Source of the DNA: an uncultured Roseibium sp.
GTDB lineage: Bacteria; Pseudomonadota; Alphaproteobacteria; Rhizobiales; Stappiaceae
NCBI RefSeq assembly: GCF_947496995.1
Contig: NZ_CANMFD010000001.1
Location: 802,692 to 866,691 of the forward strand
Length of the DNA: 64,000 bases
Reading direction: 5' to 3'
The notes beneath the pieces were generated by a model. The model had not been told where the DNA came from, made no database searches, and was given only the letters and a program-made list of their open reading frames with translations. The position numbers were made by a program, and so were the translations under genes. The number at the start of each line of letters is the position of its first letter. Within the stretch, counting starts at the first letter, position 1. Below, in pieces: positions 62,216-64,000 of the stretch.

Positions 62216-64000
62216 CTATCCTCCTGCCGGTTTAGGCGCACTAACCGATTCCGCCGCGGCCGCTGCGATCTGTTGCTTCTGCTCATTATCGAGCTTTGTG
62301 TTGTCCGGCATATGCACGCGCACTTCCTTGCGCGCGAACTGGATGCCGTTTTCCTCGAATGCCTGCTGGACGCGCTTGTAGATTTCCTTGCGCATGCCGA
62401 ACTGCTTGCCGGGCTTGGTGGTGAACTTGCCGCGCACAACGATGCCGACATCGTCGACATCGGCAACGCCCTGACCCTTGAAGGGCGCCAGGATGTCGTC
62501 CTTGAACTCATCCATCTCCATGATCTCCTGGCCGATCTTCTTGAAGAGCTTGCGGACCTTTTCGACATCCGTATCGAACGGCACCGTGAACTTGAGCTTC
62601 ATGATCACCCAGTCGCGGGAGAGGTTGGTGAGTTTGGGGATCTCGCCATAGGGCACGATGTGAACGGCGCCCCTTGTGCCGCGCAGTTGCAGCGAACGGA
62701 TCGAGATTTTCTCGATGGAGCCCATGGTTCCGTCTGCATCGATGAATTCACCCAGGCGGAAGGCATCGTCCATCAGGAAGAAAATGCCTGAGACCACATC
62801 GCGGACCAGGGTCTGCGCACCGAAACCGACCGCCAGGCCGATGACGCCGGCCCCGGCCAGAAGCGGGGTGATGTTGACGCCGAGCTGGCTGAGCGCCAGC
62901 AGCACCGTGAGCGTCAGAATGGTGATCTGCGAGATCACGCGGATCAGCGGCAGGATCGTTGCAAGGCGGGACTTGCCGGCACCACCCATTTCCGCGTCGT
63001 CGTCCTCGTTCGCCACTGGCGGAGAATCCTTGGCGAGCTGATGGGCGACCCAGAGATTGATGATCTCCCAGGCAAGATACCCGGCTGCGAGGATCAGGAG
63101 CAGGATGACGGTGTGCCTGGCGACGGTTGTTTCACCGTCACCACCGATCGCCAGCAGGTTCAGGCCGTAGATGCGTCCGATTGCCAGGATCAGGAAGGCG
63201 ACGAGAGCGACGCGGGCGATCCGCACATAGCTGTGCCGGGACTGACGGTGGGCGGCTTCCGCCACCGGGCCTTCCCCCTGCTTCGGAGGGATGATGTGCG
63301 AGACGATACCGCGCGCCATCGTGTCGAGGAACGGCGCGAATACGACAAGGATGATGACCGCGAAGGAGCGGGTCGCTGTCAGGGTCTCGATGCCCATGCT
63401 TACGGAAAATTGCACCAGCAGCCAGTTGAAAACGATGAACGCCATGGAGAAGTAGGGCCAGAAACTGGCCATGCGTTCCAACCCGCTGGTCGGCTCCTTT
63501 TCGTCTCCCAGAATGATGTTGGTCAACCCGCGCCGGGCCTTCCACAGAACCGCGACGATCCAGGCGTTTACCGCGAAACTGACAAAAAACCGGAACGTTT
63601 CGCCGATGGTCTCACCCGCATCGCGAATGACAATGCCCAGGAAGAAGGAAATGCCGACAAAGGCGAACAGCATTGTGAAATTGCGGTAGAGCGATTTGGC
63701 GGTGTGATCGTCCGCCGTGACCAGACGCAGTTCTGGCCGGTGCGGGGCAAGCGCGAAGCGCAAGAGAGCCGCGATCAGCCGGGGCAGGAAGACAATCCAG
63801 AACACGGCCTGAAAGGCGACGGTTTTGACCTGCGGATCGACAAGGAAGATCCGGCCCACCACAAGGGCGACGACCGCGAAGACGATCAGGCCGCCAAGAT
63901 CGAGACCGGCCCGGGTCGAGACCATCTTGACGGTCTCGTAAAGACTTGTCGGAGAGTGGCTGCGCAGACTGGCCCGTCTGGAGGCAGCCAGCCGGTTCAC
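62216..64000 (-). CDS. MscS-family mechanosensitive ion channel (5' end beyond the window)
   Basis: At least 594 residues of a membrane channel of the MscS superfamily. Many helices precede the pore: the region ITPLLAGAGVIGLAVGFGAQTLVRDVVSGIFFLMDDAFRLGEFIDADGTMGSIEKISIRSLQLRGTRGAVHIVPYGEIPKLTNLSRDW is the classic pore helix and beta domain, near residues 380-470 of the visible part. A C-terminal cytoplasmic domain and an alanine-rich tail follow. The frame is open to the last base; a GTG at 64000 is in frame, but the protein most likely begins upstream, outside the window. Confidence 0.9.
   Translation of the reverse strand: MNRLAASRRASLRSHSPTSLYETVKMVSTRAGLDLGGLIVFAVVALVVGRIFLVDPQVKTVAFQAVFWIVFLPRLIAALLRFALAPHRPELRLVTADDHTAKSLYRNFTMLFAFVGISFFLGIVIRDAGETIGETFRFFVSFAVNAWIVAVLWKARRGLTNIILGDEKEPTSGLERMASFWPYFSMAFIVFNWLLVQFSVSMGIETLTATRSFAVIILVVFAPFLDTMARGIVSHIIPPKQGEGPVAEAAHRQSRHSYVRIARVALVAFLILAIGRIYGLNLLAIGGDGETTVARHTVILLLILAAGYLAWEIINLWVAHQLAKDSPPVANEDDDAEMGGAGKSRLATILPLIRVISQITILTLTVLLALSQLGVNITPLLAGAGVIGLAVGFGAQTLVRDVVSGIFFLMDDAFRLGEFIDADGTMGSIEKISIRSLQLRGTRGAVHIVPYGEIPKLTNLSRDWVIMKLKFTVPFDTDVEKVRKLFKKIGQEIMEMDEFKDDILAPFKGQGVADVDDVGIVVRGKFTTKPGKQFGMRKEIYKRVQQAFEENGIQFARKEVRVHMPDNTKLDNEQKQQIAAAAAESVSAPKPAGG

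Noticed and set aside
1-64000. Search for CRISPR arrays, toxin-antitoxin pairs, restriction or phage-defence genes, prophage, tRNA and rRNA
   Set aside because: None was seen. The only repeats are those listed, and no gene showed nuclease, methylase, integrase or toxin motifs apart from RmuC, which is a housekeeping protein.

Overview
The window is about 64 kb of GC-rich chromosome from an alphaproteobacterium. The likely group is Hyphomicrobiales, perhaps a marine Stappiaceae-type organism; this is an inference from gene families (alphaproteobacterial porin of the Omp2/Porin_2 type, cpa/Tad pilus locus, HrpB helicase, MaoC-PTA fusion, DUF1194 and DUF2189 proteins), not from a marker gene. 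Coding density is high, operons are tight with many ATGA overlaps, and no rRNA, tRNA, CRISPR array, prophage or intact insertion sequence was seen.

Layout. 1-3.2 kb: putA (proline to glutamate). 3.3-3.9 kb: two tandem copies of an intergenic repeat with inverted ends. 3.9-7.9 kb (minus): mgsA-glk-hrpB operon. 8.0-8.9 kb (minus): secreted DUF1194/VWA protein. 9.5-26.7 kb (plus, with one minus-strand MFS gene): a nucleoside uptake and breakdown island with a SorC-type regulator, two BMP-family binding proteins, the ABC ATPase and two permeases, cdd, purine nucleoside phosphorylase, deoC, deoA, deoB, add, then a URC4/DUF1688 protein, upp and ribokinase. 26.8-31.0 kb: retropepsin-like protease, phosphomannomutase, aldose epimerase, histone-deacetylase-like amidohydrolase. 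31.0-35.3 kb: HAD phosphatase, orphan PhnD-like binding protein, ackA and a MaoC-phosphotransacetylase fusion. 35.4-47.6 kb: a Tad/Flp pilus locus (two TadE-like genes, an isolated secretin N-domain protein, Flp pilin, cpaA-F, tadB, tadC, tadD). 47.8-50.6 kb: M17 aminopeptidase, MarR-like regulator, NlpC/P60 peptidase. 50.6-51.0 kb: a hairpin-rich gap holding a MITE-like element with TA target duplication. 51.0-53.2 kb: secreted protein with two ABM-like repeats, divergent LysR regulator, small conserved-looking protein. 53.4-58.4 kb: rmuC, def, marC-family, fmt, GNAT, truA. 59.1-61.0 kb: porin and convergent TetR regulator. 61.3-64.0 kb: DUF2189 membrane protein and an MscS channel that runs off the window.

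How the genes work together. The nucleoside island is the most coherent unit: nucleosides are imported, deaminated (cdd, add), phosphorolysed (purine nucleoside phosphorylase, deoA), the pentose-1-phosphate is isomerised (deoB) and deoxyribose-5-phosphate is cleaved (deoC), while the free uracil can be salvaged by upp or enter the URC route through the DUF1688 protein. The Tad locus is a nearly complete pilus assembly set. I found no large, clearly undescribed system. The most worthwhile leads are small: a 12-codon leader overlapping the ABC ATPase start, a probably leaderless TetR gene with an operator-like repeat over its promoter, the MITE-like element, the URC4-upp pair lacking its usual GTP-cyclohydrolase-II-like partner, and the secreted double-ABM protein with its LysR partner.
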